The notes: generated by a model not told the origin, from the letters alone. Positions 29,341 to 39,450 are shown, counted from the first letter of the stretch. The stretch: DNA of 64,000 bases from Maricaulis maris (GCF_036322705.1 NZ_AP027270.1:744001-808000), one strand, 5' to 3'. Numbers and translations are program-made.

Positions 29341-30139
29341 TACGACGACGGAAGAGCCGACCGACGCGATCTCCAGTGCCATCTCGGCGCTGCGCGAGCG
29401 CGCTGCCCATCAGGGGCCGAGCCTGAGCGCCGATGTCGAGGCCTCCGAGGCGCTGGGCGTTCATCTCGCGATCAATACGGAACGCCGCAATCTGCGTGTC
29501 CTGGAAGCCTTGCTGTTCGCGGCAGCCGAACCGCTGGACGAGGAAACCTTGATCGGACGCTTGCCGCTGGAAGCCAATATCCAGGCGCTCCTGGAAAGGC
29601 TGCGTGAGGAGTATGCCGAGCGCGGGGTTCGCCTGACCGAAGTCGGCGGGCGCTGGCGTTTCGAGACGGCCCCGGACCTCGCCGACGTGCTGGTCGAGGT
29701 CAAACAGGAGCCGCGCAAACTGTCCCAGGCTGCGCTCGAGACCCTGTCCATCATCGCCTACCACCAGCCGGTCACGCGGGCCGAGATCGAAGAGATTCGC
29801 GGCGTCGCGGTGTCGCGCGGAACGCTGGATCTGTTGTTCGAACTGCGCTGGGTCCGCCCGCGCGGCCGTCGCCGCACGCCGGGTCGCCCGGTGACCTACG
29901 GCACCACCCAGGCCTTTCTCGAATATTTTTCCCTCCAGTCGATCGGCGATCTGCCGGGCATGTCCGACCTCAAGGCCGCCGGTCTGCTCGACGCGCGCCT
30001 GCCGCCGGATTTCTCGGTCCCGGACCCGACCCGCAGTGTCGAACCCGACCTGCTGGAAGACCCGCTCAGCGATGATGAGGCGCACGCCTTCCATGTCGAT
30101 TTCATGGATGGCGATGACGAACCGGACGGCGCGGCCTGA
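29330..30139 (+). CDS. scpB: Segregation and condensation protein B
   Basis: A 269-residue winged-helix dimer that binds the ScpA linker. The core reads LRVLEALLFAAAEPLDEETL, GGRWRFETAPDLADVL, and SQAALETLSIIAYHQPVTRA with EIEEIRGVAVSRGTLDLLFE, the typical ScpB blocks. About 45 N-terminal residues and 60 C-terminal acidic residues extend beyond the core, as usual in alphaproteobacteria. It overlaps scpA and precedes tatA by 115 bases. Confidence 0.95.
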   Translation: MTDDTTTEEPTDAISSAISALRERAAHQGPSLSADVEASEALGVHLAINTERRNLRVLEALLFAAAEPLDEETLIGRLPLEANIQALLERLREEYAERGVRLTEVGGRWRFETAPDLADVLVEVKQEPRKLSQAALETLSIIAYHQPVTRAEIEEIRGVAVSRGTLDLLFELRWVRPRGRRRTPGRPVTYGTTQAFLEYFSLQSIGDLPGMSDLKAAGLLDARLPPDFSVPDPTRSVEPDLLEDPLSDDEAHAFHVDFMDGDDEPDGAA

Positions 30140-30254
30140 CAGCGGTTCCCGTCACCCGGGGCTGCGATGAATTGTCTCGCGGCCTGATCGACAGGTTGGA
30201 CGGGGCGGGGCAAGTGCAGTAGACCCAATTGGCTTGGTTCAGACGGAGGGGCAA

Positions 30255-30479
30255 ATGGCTCCCGGCATGTGGCAAATTCTTCTCGTTGTGCTTCTCGCAG
30301 TGCTGCTGTTTGGCGGCCGCGGGAAAATCGCGTCGGTCATGGGCGACTTCGCCAAGGGCATCACCAGCTTCCGCAAGGGGCTCAAGGATGATGACGGTGA
30401 GGGCGAGACTGCGGCATCAGACCAGCCGGCCGGCTCGCTGAACACCGAGACCCGCGAAGACGAAAAGACCGGGAGCTAG
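30255..30479 (+). CDS. tatA: Twin-arginine translocase subunit TatA
   Basis: A 74-residue pore-forming subunit. The single N-terminal membrane span (MWQILLVVLLAVLLFGG) is followed by the hinge and amphipathic helix GKIASVMGDFAKGITSFRKG, then an acidic tail. The ATG at 30255 has GGAGG five bases upstream, which decides it over a TTG at 30234. tatB and tatC follow within three and five bases. The kelch protein at 60730-61761 has a Tat-like signal and may be a client. Confidence 0.95.
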   Translation: MAPGMWQILLVVLLAVLLFGGRGKIASVMGDFAKGITSFRKGLKDDDGEGETAASDQPAGSLNTETREDEKTGS

Positions 30480-30482
30480 GCG

Positions 30483-30950
30483 ATGAGCCCCGGCATCGGC
30501 ATGCCGGAATTGCTGGTCGTGCTCGTCCTCGCTCTTGTCGTGGTCGGCCCGCAGCAATTGCCTGTCATGATGCGCAAGGTCGGTCAGATGATGGCCCAGG
30601 CCCGTGCCATGGCGAAGGATTTCCAGAACAGCTTCGAGGAGATCGGTCGCGAGACCGAGCTGTCCGAGCTGCGTCGCGAGATCGAGGCGCTCAAGGAAGC
30701 CAATCCGGTCAATAATCTCCGCGGCGAGTTCGACAAGGCCGCGCGCGACCTCCAGGACGATGATATTCGCCAGCTCAAGCTGAAGCAGGTCGACAAGGAC
30801 CGCGCGGCAGCCGAGCAGGCCAAGGCGGCCAAGCTGGCCGAAGGCACGCCGTCGGATGCGCCCGACGCGGCATCGGATGCGGCCTCAGAACCGGTGACCC
30901 GCGAGCCGGCGGCGCCGACCAAGCCGGTCGACGAGATCAAGGGGCGCTGA
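30483..30950 (+). CDS. tatB: Twin-arginine translocase subunit TatB
   Basis: A 155-residue substrate-receptor subunit. The N-terminal span has GMPELLVVLVLALVVVGPQQ with the conserved Glu and Gly-Pro, followed by the amphipathic helix LPVMMRKVGQMMAQARAMAK. A long charged helix and an Ala/Pro/Asp-rich tail follow. The tail repeats the segment DAASDAA/DAPDAASD. TatB binds TatC, whose gene begins five bases downstream. Confidence 0.95.
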   Translation: MSPGIGMPELLVVLVLALVVVGPQQLPVMMRKVGQMMAQARAMAKDFQNSFEEIGRETELSELRREIEALKEANPVNNLRGEFDKAARDLQDDDIRQLKLKQVDKDRAAAEQAKAAKLAEGTPSDAPDAASDAASEPVTREPAAPTKPVDEIKGR

Positions 30951-30955
30951 TCGGC

Positions 30956-31774
30956 ATGGCCGAGATCGAGCATGACAACGACGAAGTCGAGGCGAGCCGT
31001 GCGCCGTTGATCGATCACCTGATCGAGCTGCGGTCGCGCCTCGTGGTGATCATGGGCTTCCTGCTCGTGGGCTTCATGGTCTGCTTCTTCTTTTCCGAGA
31101 CCCTCTATCAGTGGCTTTTGCTGCCCTACCGCGATGCGGCCTCGGTCGTGCGCGGCGTGCCGATCGAGGAACTTGACCTGACGGCGAACTTCTTTGCGCC
31201 GCTGGAATTCTTCTTCGTCAGGCTGAAACTGGCCCTGGTCGGTGCGATCATCATCACCTTCCCGGTCATTGCCTGGCAGATCTACGGTTTTGTTGCGCCG
31301 GGCCTTTACAAGAATGAGCGCGGCGCTTTCGCACCCTTCCTGGCGATGTCGCCGGTGCTGTTCGGCCTCGGCGTGAGCTTCGTCTACTTCTTCGTCCTGC
31401 CGATGGTGATGCGCTTCTCCCTCGGCCAGGAACAATCGGCCGAGCTGGTCGGCACGCGGATCGAGCTGTTGCTCAACGTGTCCGACTACATGAATCTGAT
31501 CACCACGCTGATGCTGGTCTTCGGTATTTCCTTCCAGATGCCGGTCTTCCTGATGCTGCTTGCCAAGGCGGGCATCCTCAAGGCCAAGACCCTGCTCAAG
31601 GGCTGGCGCTTCGCCGTGGTCGGCATCGCCCTGTTTGCCGCCTTTGCCACGCCGCCCGACCCGATCTCGCAGATCATGCTCGGCGGCGCCTTGCTCCTGC
31701 TCTACTTCATCTCCATCGGAGGCATGCATCTGATGCATCCGGGCGAGCGGGACGAGGCGGACGAAGAGGACTGA
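30956..31774 (+). CDS. tatC: Twin-arginine translocase subunit TatC
   Basis: A 272-residue six-span receptor for twin-arginine signal peptides. The N-terminal signature [19 protein letters not shown] carries the key residues of the TatC cytosolic N terminus. [20 protein letters not shown] and [14 protein letters not shown] follow, the latter being the conserved TatC loop. The C terminus is short and acidic. It completes tatABC, normally followed by serS as here. Confidence 0.96.
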   Translation: MAEIEHDNDEVEASRAPLIDHLIELRSRLVVIMGFLLVGFMVCFFFSETLYQWLLLPYRDAASVVRGVPIEELDLTANFFAPLEFFFVRLKLALVGAIIITFPVIAWQIYGFVAPGLYKNERGAFAPFLAMSPVLFGLGVSFVYFFVLPMVMRFSLGQEQSAELVGTRIELLLNVSDYMNLITTLMLVFGISFQMPVFLMLLAKAGILKAKTLLKGWRFAVVGIALFAAFATPPDPISQIMLGGALLLLYFISIGGMHLMHPGERDEADEED

Positions 31775-31844
31775 TCCGGTTTACGGGGCGAGCGGGCGGG
31801 GCTATAGCCCTGCCTCGTTCTTTCATTCCAGCCGGAACAGTCCC

Positions 31845-33122
31845 ATGCACGATATCAAGCTCATCCGCGACAATCCCGACGCTTTCGACGCTGGCCTCGC
31901 CAAGCGTGGTCTGGCGCCGCAATCCGCGACCCTGATCGAGCTTGACGCTTCCCGCCGCGAAGCGCTGGGTCGGCAGCAGGATGCCGAGACCGAGCGCAAT
32001 GCCCTGTCCAAGCAGATCGGCAAGGCTAAGGCGAGCGGTGACGAGGCCGAGTTCAACCGTCTGCGCAGCGAGGTGGATCGCCTGAAAGACGTGCTCGAGG
32101 AATCCGGTCAGCAATCGCGTCATTTCGACGAGGTCCTGAACCAGCACCTCGCCGCCCTGCCGAACCTGCCGCATGACGACGTGCCGCAGGGCGCCGACGA
32201 AGCCGACAACGAGGAAGTGCGCCGCTGGGGCGACCCGCGGGCGATGGCATTCAAGCCCAAGGATCATGTCGATCTGGGTGAGGGGCTCGGCCAGATGGAC
32301 TTCAGGACGGCGGCCGAGATCTCCGGCTCGCGCTTTGTTGCCCTGCGCGGTGGTCTGGCCCGCATGGAGCGGGCACTGGCCCAGTTCATGCTCGACCTGC
32401 ACACCACCGAGCACGGTTATGAAGAGGTCAGTCCGCCGTATCTGGTGCGCGACGAGGCGATGTTCGGCACCGGGCAGTTGCCAAAGTTTGCCGAGGACCT
32501 GTTCCGCACCACCGATGACCGCTGGCTGATCCCGACCGCCGAGGTTCCCCTGACCAACCTGGCGCGTGAGACGATCCATGCCGAGGCCGATCTGCCGATG
32601 CGCATGACGGCCTACACGCCCTGCTTCCGCTCGGAGGCCGGCTCGGCCGGTCGCGATACGCGTGGCATGATCCGCCTGCACCAGTTCCAGAAGGTGGAAA
32701 TGGTCTCGATCACCACGCCGGACGACAGCGATGCCGAGCTGGAGCGCATGACCGGCTGCGCCGAGACCGTGCTGCAGCGGCTCGAACTGCCCTATCGGGT
32801 GATGAAGCTGTGTACCGGTGATATGGGGTTCGCGGCCCGTCGCACCTATGACCTGGAAGTCTGGATGCCGAGCCAGGACACCTATCGCGAGATTTCGTCC
32901 TGCTCGACCTGCGGTGACTTCCAGGCGCGCCGCATGGATGCCCGCTTCCGCAAGGAGGGCGAGAAGCGTCCGGCCTTCCTGCATACCCTCAACGGCTCCG
33001 GTGTCGCCGTCGGGCGGGCGCTCGTCGCCGTGCTGGAAAACCACCAGAATGCCGACGGCTCGGTCACCATACCGGCGGCGCTGCGGCCCTATATGGGCGG
33101 CGTTGAGACGCTGACAGTCTAG
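31845..33122 (+). CDS. serS: Seryl-tRNA synthetase
   Basis: A 425-residue class II aminoacyl-tRNA synthetase. The N-terminal tRNA-binding coiled coil spans about residues 25-105. Motif 2 is in [20 protein letters not shown], and motif 3 is in [37 protein letters not shown] is the usual serine-binding/ATP block. The gene ends the tatABC-serS block and is followed by a good terminator at 33167-33200. It is normally next to surE in relatives, but here an adhesin gene separates them. Confidence 0.97.
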   Translation: MHDIKLIRDNPDAFDAGLAKRGLAPQSATLIELDASRREALGRQQDAETERNALSKQIGKAKASGDEAEFNRLRSEVDRLKDVLEESGQQSRHFDEVLNQHLAALPNLPHDDVPQGADEADNEEVRRWGDPRAMAFKPKDHVDLGEGLGQMDFRTAAEISGSRFVALRGGLARMERALAQFMLDLHTTEHGYEEVSPPYLVRDEAMFGTGQLPKFAEDLFRTTDDRWLIPTAEVPLTNLARETIHAEADLPMRMTAYTPCFRSEAGSAGRDTRGMIRLHQFQKVEMVSITTPDDSDAELERMTGCAETVLQRLELPYRVMKLCTGDMGFAARRTYDLEVWMPSQDTYREISSCSTCGDFQARRMDARFRKEGEKRPAFLHTLNGSGVAVGRALVAVLENHQNADGSVTIPAALRPYMGGVETLTV

Positions 33123-33166
33123 GTCGTCCGCCCGCCTCCCACCCGGACTTTCCCCGGACGATAAAG

Positions 33167-33200
33167 CCGCCCCGTGCCGATGTGCGCCGGGGCGGTTTTT
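33167..33200 (+). terminator. Rho-independent terminator after serS
   Basis: CCGCCCCG pairs with CGGGGCGG around a 13-base loop and is followed by a run of five T. It lies 45 bases after the serS stop and separates the housekeeping block from the adhesin gene. Confidence 0.85.
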
Positions 33201-33297
33201 CGTTTCATGTCGCGTGCGGAGCGGGCAATATCGCCTGTCACGCAAGGCGGTTTCGCCTCTTGCGCGAATTCGGAGTCACCCATATGGGCGATTGTTT

Positions 33298-33312
33298 TTA
33301 ACCCCTGATTAG
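33298..33312 (+). promoter_or_regulatory. CtrA-like site upstream of the adhesin gene
   Basis: TTAA-CCCCTGA-TTAG, one base off TTAA-N7-TTAA and with the favoured TTAACC half-site, 73 bases before the adhesin ATG. A single near-match of this kind can arise by chance, so the call is tentative. Confidence 0.35.
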
Positions 33313-33384
33313 CTGAGCTTTCCGGCGAAAGTCCGTGATCGCGGATCAGGTAATTTGGGGGCGTCGGGCAACCGGCGAAACATC

Positions 33385-36300
33385 ATGGCGAAGAAGAACG
33401 CGAAATCCGGCAATAACGGCAATAACGGCAATTCCGGCAATAACGGAAAGGCGGTCGGCCAGGATCAGGCCGGACGCGAGATTGACGGGTCGAACCGCAG
33501 CGACATTCTGATTGGTTCGCGCCGCGATGATGTGATCAATGGCCGGGGCGGCAGTGACCTGATCATTGGCGGAAACGGCAATGACCAGATTTCCGGGGGT
33601 GGAGGCAGCGACCTTCTACTCGGCGGCAATGGCGATGATGTGATCAATGGCGGTCGGGGCAGCGACACGCTGATTGGCGGCCGTGGCGATGACATCCTCA
33701 ATGGCGGCGCCGGCAATGACCTCCTGATCGGCGGTGCCGGAAATGACGTTTTCAATGGTGGTGCGGGCAATGACACCATCATCGGCGGCGCGGGCGAGAA
33801 CACCGTTATCCTGTCAGGCAGTGTGCGCGACTACTCGGTGGAGATGGGCCGACGTTCGGTCACGGTGAGCGGCGAAGACGGTACCGACACACTCAGCGGG
33901 ATCGAAGTGCTCAGCTTCGACGATGCAACTGTCTATCTCGATGGCCGCAACAACGGACCGCTCCTGGATTCCGACGTCAGCGTCGGCATTGAGGAAAACG
34001 GCGCCGCGACTATCAATGCCCTCGTGCATGCGTTTGATTTCGACGGAGATACGCTGACGCTTGTCAGCGTCGATGCCGGCGAATTTGCGGGCATGATGAG
34101 CTTCGATCCGACCACCGGCGAGATCACCCTCGATCCTGGTGCGGCCTACGACAACCTCGCGGAAGGCGAGGTCGTGACCTTCACGCTCTCCTACACCGTG
34201 AGCGACGGGACCGACACCAGCACTGGCGAGATGACGGTCCAGATCACCGGCAGCAATGATGCGCCGATCGTGACACCGATCGATGCCGGTCTGGTGAGTG
34301 AGGATGGCGGTCTTCTGTCGGTTGATCTGATGGCGACGGCGAGCGATGTGGACAGTGGCGACACGATCGGGATCGAGGAGATCCAGTCGGTGACCTCGTC
34401 CAATCCGGACCGGTCGATCGTCTGGGGTCTGGACCCGAACAATTATGACGCCGTCCAGCTCGACCTGAACCAGTTCACCGATCTGCAGGAGGGTGAGACC
34501 GAGACGGTCACCATCTCCTATGTCGTGGGCGATAATCGGGGCGGTCTGACCACCAATACCGCGACCTTCACGGTGGTCGGTACGAACGACCTGCCGACTT
34601 ATGTCGACTTCACCACCTCGGTGAGTGAGGACAGCCCGCTCTGGGTCAATCTTCTGGCCTCTGTCGAGGATGTGGACAGTGACACCGTGGTGGCGACGGA
34701 CGTCGTGGCCTTCTCCAGCAATCCCGACCGGCCGATCACGGCCAATGTCGATCTGGCGGCGGGCACGGTGATCTTCCCGTCGGGTCAGTTCGAAGACCTG
34801 GCGGAAGGCCAGACCGAGACGCTGACCATCACCTTCAATCTTGACGATGGCGATGGCGGTATCGTGGCGCGTGAGCTCCAGTTCACCGTCATCGGTCAGA
34901 ATGACGCGCCGTACATCGAGCCGTGGAATTCCAGCCTTGAAGCGACGCTCGACGAGAATGATGCGCCGATCCTGACGACTTCGGGAGCCATCGCCTTTGA
35001 AGATCTTGATGCCAATGACTGGCAGCAGGGTGGCTTCACCGGACTGACGCTGAGCGGCAATGCCGGCGATCTCAACCCGAACAATCTTTATGGCCTTCTG
35101 CGCCTGGACGATTTTGCCCAGGACGGGTCCCTGGGCTGGGTCTTCACCGCGGACAGCGGTCTGTTCGATTATCTCCAGGAGGGCGAAAGCGTCACCCTGA
35201 CCTATGATGTCGAGATCACGGACGGTCGCGCCAGCGACACCACCCAGGTCTCGATCACCATCGAGGGCACGAATGACCTGCCGAACTTCGTCGATTTCAC
35301 CATTTCACTGGGTGAGAGCGAGCCGCTCTGGGTCAATCTTCTGGCCTCTGTCGAGGATGTGGACAGTGACACTGTCGTCGTCACCGATGTGGTCGCTTTC
35401 ACGGACAATCCCGACCGGGTCGTGACGGCCAATGTCAATCTGGAAGAGGGCACCGTCACCTTCCCTTATGGCCAATATGAGGACCTTGCCGAGGGCGAGA
35501 CCGAAATCCTGACCATTCAGTTCAATCTTGATGACGGCGATGGCGGTATCGTGGCGCGTGAGCTCCAGTTCACCGTCATCGGTCAGAATGACGCGCCGTA
35601 TTTCGAGCCGTGGAATTCGGACCTCGAAGCCGATGCGGAAGCAGCGGGCGACGGTGTACTGTCCGCCAGCGGTGTGATCGGCATCTCCGATCCCGATGCC
35701 AGCGACACCCATACCGGCTCAACGCTGGGCGTGGCCCTGTCGGGCGATGTCGGTGACCTGACGGAGGCCGATGTCATCGGGCTGCTCAGCTTTGCCGCCA
35801 GCGGCGACGGACCGTCTGTTGCCTGGTCCTTTGATGCCGAGTCCGCCCTGTTCAGCCAGCTCACCGGCAGCCTGACCCTGACCTATGAGGTCGAGATCAG
35901 CGACGGTCATGACAGTGTGACGGCGCCGGTCACCATCACGATCACGCCGCAGAATGCTGCCCCGGATGCGCCTGACTTCGACGTGTCGATGAGCGAGGAC
36001 AGTTTCTTCGTTTATGTCGACCTGCTGGAAGGCGCCAGTGACGCCGATGGTGACAACCTGTCGGTGGTCAACGTCGTCATGGAAACGTCCAATCCGAACC
36101 GGTCCTTCGTCTACAATCTCGATGAAAGCAGTGGTCAGTTCACGATCTATCCGGGCAATTTCCAGGACCTTTCGGCCGGTGAGACGGAAACCATCACCCT
36201 GAGCTATGATGTCGAGGACGGGCAGGGCGGCGTCACCCCGCGCACCGTGACCATCACGGTCGATGGCGCCAACGACGCGGTTACGATCTATGACAACGCC

Positions 36301-37782
36301 AATCTGATGTTCGGCGAGAATGACGCGGCCGTGCTGAGTGAGAGCGGCACGTGGTCCTACAGCGATGTCGATGCCAATGACACGTATACGGCCACGGTCG
36401 GACCGATCGATGTGCGCGGGAACGGGGCCGGCCTCGCCGGTGTTGATCTTGCGAGCCTGCTGACGCTCGACGCTGTCGACGGGGTTCTGTCCTGGTCCTT
36501 CGATGCGGACGCTTCGGTGTTCGACTATCTGGATGACGGCGACTTGGTCATGGTCAATTTCATCATCGAGCTGTCCGACGGGGCGTCGACCTCGACCACG
36601 CAGATCAGCCTGATGGTCACCGGGGCGGATGATCTGCCCAGTGTCAGCGCCACGCTTGAGGCCACGACGAGCGAGGATGATGCCCCGCTCAGCCTTGATC
36701 TCCTCACCCATGCGCTGGACCCGGAAGGGGATTCCATGGCGGTCACCGGCGTGACGGCGACCACCGCGTCCGGCGCGGCCGTGGCTTTCACGGTGGATGC
36801 CCTGACCGGTGAGCTGGTAATCGATCCGGCGCAATTCGGCGGCCTCGCCGCAGGTGAGACCGAAACCATCACGGTCAATTACGGCGTGGCCAATGCCGAT
36901 ACCGTGATCACCGGCGGATCGGACAGCATTCCGACAATCGGTAATGCCGGCCGCTGGTTCGTGGTCAATTTCGATACCGGCCAGATAGTCGAGGAGGCAC
37001 GCAGTTCCGGAAACTCGGCGGCACCCTATGCCGAACCGGCCAATGGTGTCGTCTTCCACTTCAACGGGAATAATGCCGATTACGGGATCTCGGCTTCCGT
37101 TTATGTGGATGGTGTGGCGACGGTCATTCCGCCGGCGGAGTTCGATATCGAAGGCTATTTCGGCAGCCTGACCAATACGGGGCAGTGGATCAGCTTCGCC
37201 AACTCGATCAGCAATGCCACGATCAGCTGGACCGGCACGGTCGAGACGCCTGACGGGCCGCACGAGGTCAGCGTCAGCTTTGACGGGCTGAACTTTGTCG
37301 ACAACCAGGTCGGCAATTCGACGCTCGACAGCTGGTCGGTGGAGGTCTCCGGGCCGACCGCCGACGCCATCGCGGTGATCGAGGTTGAAGGCCGCGACGA
37401 AGGCGCCTCAATGATGGCCAAGGTCTTCTCGAAGACCGAGGCCATTGATCCGGTCAAAACGCCGGTGGCCGACGATGTGGCGGACACGGATGCCGATGAC
37501 GGTTTCCTGCAGCTCTCCCATGATGACGGCCTCGCCGTGATGACGGCGGGTGATGTGGCGGAGTTCAGCTTTGACCGCGTCTTCGACCTCACCAATTTCC
37601 GCGGCGCGGCGCAGTTTGCCTCGCTCACGGAAACCGGCGACGCCGGAATGGAACTCGCGAGCGTGCGCTCGACGCCTGGTCAGGCAGAAGCCTTCGACTT
37701 GCCCGGTCTGGATGCTTTCGGCCTGCCCCAGGACGACGCTGCCCTGGCACTGCCTGTGCCCGACATGCCGGAAGGTTGGTAG
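33385..37782 (+). CDS. Large RTX/VCBS-repeat adhesin-like protein
   Basis: A 1465-residue repetitive protein. Residues 1-35 are Lys/Asn/Gly-rich (NNGNNGNSGNNGK). Residues about 40-150 hold some 12 RTX nonapeptides of the type GGxGxDxLxGG (for example GGAGNDLLIGGAGNDVFNGG), a calcium-binding beta-roll. Then about eight Ig/cadherin-like or VCBS domains follow, each marked at its edge by GxNDxP or similar (GSNDAP, GTNDLP, GQNDAP). The C-terminal 450 residues are non-repetitive and end in an Asp/Leu-rich tail (ALALPVPDMPEGW). There is no classical signal peptide, so type I secretion is likely by family, but no transporter genes are here. RTX repeats at the N terminus instead of near the C terminus are unusual. 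The ATG at 33385 lacks a strong ribosome binding site. Terminators flank the gene. Confidence 0.85.
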   Translation: MAKKNAKSGNNGNNGNSGNNGKAVGQDQAGREIDGSNRSDILIGSRRDDVINGRGGSDLIIGGNGNDQISGGGGSDLLLGGNGDDVINGGRGSDTLIGGRGDDILNGGAGNDLLIGGAGNDVFNGGAGNDTIIGGAGENTVILSGSVRDYSVEMGRRSVTVSGEDGTDTLSGIEVLSFDDATVYLDGRNNGPLLDSDVSVGIEENGAATINALVHAFDFDGDTLTLVSVDAGEFAGMMSFDPTTGEITLDPGAAYDNLAEGEVVTFTLSYTVSDGTDTSTGEMTVQITGSNDAPIVTPIDAGLVSEDGGLLSVDLMATASDVDSGDTIGIEEIQSVTSSNPDRSIVWGLDPNNYDAVQLDLNQFTDLQEGETETVTISYVVGDNRGGLTTNTATFTVVGTNDLPTYVDFTTSVSEDSPLWVNLLASVEDVDSDTVVATDVVAFSSNPDRPITANVDLAAGTVIFPSGQFEDLAEGQTETLTITFNLDDGDGGIVARELQFTVIGQNDAPYIEPWNSSLEATLDENDAPILTTSGAIAFEDLDANDWQQGGFTGLTLSGNAGDLNPNNLYGLLRLDDFAQDGSLGWVFTADSGLFDYLQEGESVTLTYDVEITDGRASDTTQVSITIEGTNDLPNFVDFTISLGESEPLWVNLLASVEDVDSDTVVVTDVVAFTDNPDRVVTANVNLEEGTVTFPYGQYEDLAEGETEILTIQFNLDDGDGGIVARELQFTVIGQNDAPYFEPWNSDLEADAEAAGDGVLSASGVIGISDPDASDTHTGSTLGVALSGDVGDLTEADVIGLLSFAASGDGPSVAWSFDAESALFSQLTGSLTLTYEVEISDGHDSVTAPVTITITPQNAAPDAPDFDVSMSEDSFFVYVDLLEGASDADGDNLSVVNVVMETSNPNRSFVYNLDESSGQFTIYPGNFQDLSAGETETITLSYDVEDGQGGVTPRTVTITVDGANDAVTIYDNANLMFGENDAAVLSESGTWSYSDVDANDTYTATVGPIDVRGNGAGLAGVDLASLLTLDAVDGVLSWSFDADASVFDYLDDGDLVMVNFIIELSDGASTSTTQISLMVTGADDLPSVSATLEATTSEDDAPLSLDLLTHALDPEGDSMAVTGVTATTASGAAVAFTVDALTGELVIDPAQFGGLAAGETETITVNYGVANADTVITGGSDSIPTIGNAGRWFVVNFDTGQIVEEARSSGNSAAPYAEPANGVVFHFNGNNADYGISASVYVDGVATVIPPAEFDIEGYFGSLTNTGQWISFANSISNATISWTGTVETPDGPHEVSVSFDGLNFVDNQVGNSTLDSWSVEVSGPTADAIAVIEVEGRDEGASMMAKVFSKTEAIDPVKTPVADDVADTDADDGFLQLSHDDGLAVMTAGDVAEFSFDRVFDLTNFRGAAQFASLTETGDAGMELASVRSTPGQAEAFDLPGLDAFGLPQDDAALALPVPDMPEGW
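34636..35600 (+). repeat. 687-bp tandem duplication inside the adhesin gene
   Basis: A 50-base block at 34636-34685 recurs exactly at 35323-35372, and a 65-base block at 34849-34913 recurs exactly at 35536-35600. Both pairs are 687 bases apart, equal to 229 codons, so a two-domain unit was duplicated in frame. The sequence between blocks has diverged by substitution, while these stretches are identical. Confidence 0.93.
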
Positions 37783-37814
37783 TCGTCGCAGCTTTGTAAT
37801 GGTCTGACGCGTGC

Positions 37815-37843
37815 ACAGGCGGCCCTCCCCAAGGGCCGCCTGT
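37815..37843 (+). terminator. Terminator-like hairpin after the adhesin gene
   Basis: A perfect 12-bp stem, ACAGGCGGCCCT / AGGGCCGCCTGT, with a five-base loop, 32 bases after the adhesin stop. The following sequence is T-rich but not a pure T run (CGCTTGTCTGT). Confidence 0.7.
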
Positions 37844-37943
37844 CGCTTGTCTGTCACATGTGTGAGCGCACCGGGGGACTGGCGGCTGGCCCGAATTGCT
37901 TTAGAAGCGGGCGAACGCCAACACAGCAAGCCACCGGTTGATC

Positions 37944-38738
37944 ATGATCCCTGAAAATCCCCGCATCCTCCTGACCAATGATGACGGCATCCGGGCCCAC
38001 GGGCTGAAGGTGCTCGAGAAGATCGCGCGCCAGCTGTCCGACGATGTGTGGATCGTCGCACCGGCCGAGGAACAGTCCGGCGCCGGGCGTTCCCTGTCGC
38101 TGCACGACCCGCTGCGGGTCCGTCATTTCGACGAGCGCCGCATGTCGGTCTCCGGCACGCCGACCGACTGTGTGCTGATGGGCGTGCAGGACCTGATCCC
38201 GGGTAAACAGCCCGATCTCGTCCTGTCCGGCGTCAATCGCGGCCAGAACATCGCCGAGGACGTGACCTTCTCCGGTACGGTGGCCGGTGCCATGCAGGGC
38301 ATGCAGCTTGGTATTCCCTCGGTCGCGCTGTCGCAGGCCTATGGCTTCGGGAAGGATGATCCGATCCAGTGGGAAACCGCCGAGATGTACGGGGCACCGA
38401 TCCTGCGCCGCCTGTTCGACCTGAAATGGCCGGAAGACGTGTTGATCAACATCAACTTCCCGGACCGCAAGCCGGACGAGGTCGAAGAGGTTGAAGTCAC
38501 CCGCCAGGGCCGCCGCGACCAGCACATCCTGCACGCCGAACACCGGACCGATCCGCGCGGCATGGATTATTACTGGCTGGCCTTCAAGGGTCTGTTGTCC
38601 AATCCGCCGGACGGCGTCGACCTGCGGGCCATCTATGATGGCAAGATCTCCGTGACGCCCTTGCACATGGACCTGACACACGGCGAGACGCTCGGTAACC
38701 TGAAACGCATGCTGGGTGGTGTTCCGCCCAAATCCTGA
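37944..38738 (+). CDS. surE: 5'/3'-nucleotidase SurE
   Basis: A 264-residue metal-dependent nucleotidase involved in stationary-phase survival. The metal site is [18 protein letters not shown] at the N terminus, and [27 protein letters not shown] and [13 protein letters not shown] are the remaining family blocks. The ATG at 37944 is chosen over an in-frame TTG two codons upstream. In most relatives surE follows serS directly. Here the adhesin gene lies between, and surE must have its own promoter after the hairpin at 37815-37843. pcm follows 45 bases later. Confidence 0.95.
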   Translation: MIPENPRILLTNDDGIRAHGLKVLEKIARQLSDDVWIVAPAEEQSGAGRSLSLHDPLRVRHFDERRMSVSGTPTDCVLMGVQDLIPGKQPDLVLSGVNRGQNIAEDVTFSGTVAGAMQGMQLGIPSVALSQAYGFGKDDPIQWETAEMYGAPILRRLFDLKWPEDVLININFPDRKPDEVEEVEVTRQGRRDQHILHAEHRTDPRGMDYYWLAFKGLLSNPPDGVDLRAIYDGKISVTPLHMDLTHGETLGNLKRMLGGVPPKS

Positions 38739-38783
38739 TCCGGTCCGGATCGAGAACCCGATACGCCAGGAAGGCTGCCGCGC

Positions 38784-39425
38784 ATGCAATTGCCCGATCC
38801 CCGCATGATCCAGCTGGTGATGAGCCTGCGTGGCGGTGGCGTCACGGATGCCAAGGTGATGGGGGCGCTGGAGCGTACCCCGCGCCACCTCTTTTTGCCG
38901 CAGCGCTTCGGTGACCAGGCTTATGATGATCGCGCCTTGCCGATTGACTGCGGGCAGACCATTTCCCAGCCGCTGATCGTTGCCCTGATGACCCAGGCGC
39001 TGAAGCTCGACGATCGCTGCAAGGTGCTCGAGATCGGGACCGGCTCGGGCTATCAGGCCGCCGTGCTCGCGCGCCTGGCGCGCCGGGTCTACTCGGTTGA
39101 ACGTTATCGGACCCTGGCACGCGAAGCCGAAGCCCGTTTCCATGATCTGCGCCTGACCAATATTGTCACGCGGATTGGCGATGGCACGCTGGGCTGGCCC
39201 GAGCAGGCCCCGTTTGACCGCATCATCCTGACGGCCTCGGCGCCAAGTCGGCCGGATGCCATTCTCGACCAACTCAAGGATGGCGGTATCGCCGTTGCGC
39301 CGGTTGATCGCGATACCCGCCAGGTCCTGGTCCGCTATGTCCGTGAGGGCGACACCATCACCGAGACCGACATCATGGATGTTCGCTTTGTCCCGCTGGT
39401 GAAGGGCGAGGCGCGGGCCCTTTAG
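38784..39425 (+). CDS. pcm: Protein-L-isoaspartate O-methyltransferase
   Basis: A 213-residue SAM-dependent methyltransferase that starts repair of isoaspartyl residues in aged proteins. Motif I is VLEIGTGSGYQAAVLARLAR. FLPQRFGDQAYDDRALPIDC and GQTISQPLIVALM are the pre-motif blocks, and APFDRIILTASAPSRPD includes motif II. The surE-pcm pairing is ancient. Both repair functions sit upstream of the nlpD-like gene, as in enterics. The length is normal. Confidence 0.95.
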   Translation: MQLPDPRMIQLVMSLRGGGVTDAKVMGALERTPRHLFLPQRFGDQAYDDRALPIDCGQTISQPLIVALMTQALKLDDRCKVLEIGTGSGYQAAVLARLARRVYSVERYRTLAREAEARFHDLRLTNIVTRIGDGTLGWPEQAPFDRIILTASAPSRPDAILDQLKDGGIAVAPVDRDTRQVLVRYVREGDTITETDIMDVRFVPLVKGEARAL

Positions 39426-39450
39426 TGCGGCCGCAGCGCTGTGCTAGGGT

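Noticed and set aside
33475-33800. Short regularly spaced DNA repeats that look CRISPR-like
   Set aside because: They encode in-frame RTX nonapeptides with 27-base spacing and no unique spacers.
35719-37263. Long open frame on the minus strand in the adhesin gene
   Set aside because: It mirrors the repeat codons of the adhesin and has no domain of its own.
37854-39272. Long minus-strand frame across surE and pcm
   Set aside because: Both surE and pcm have complete motifs on the plus strand.
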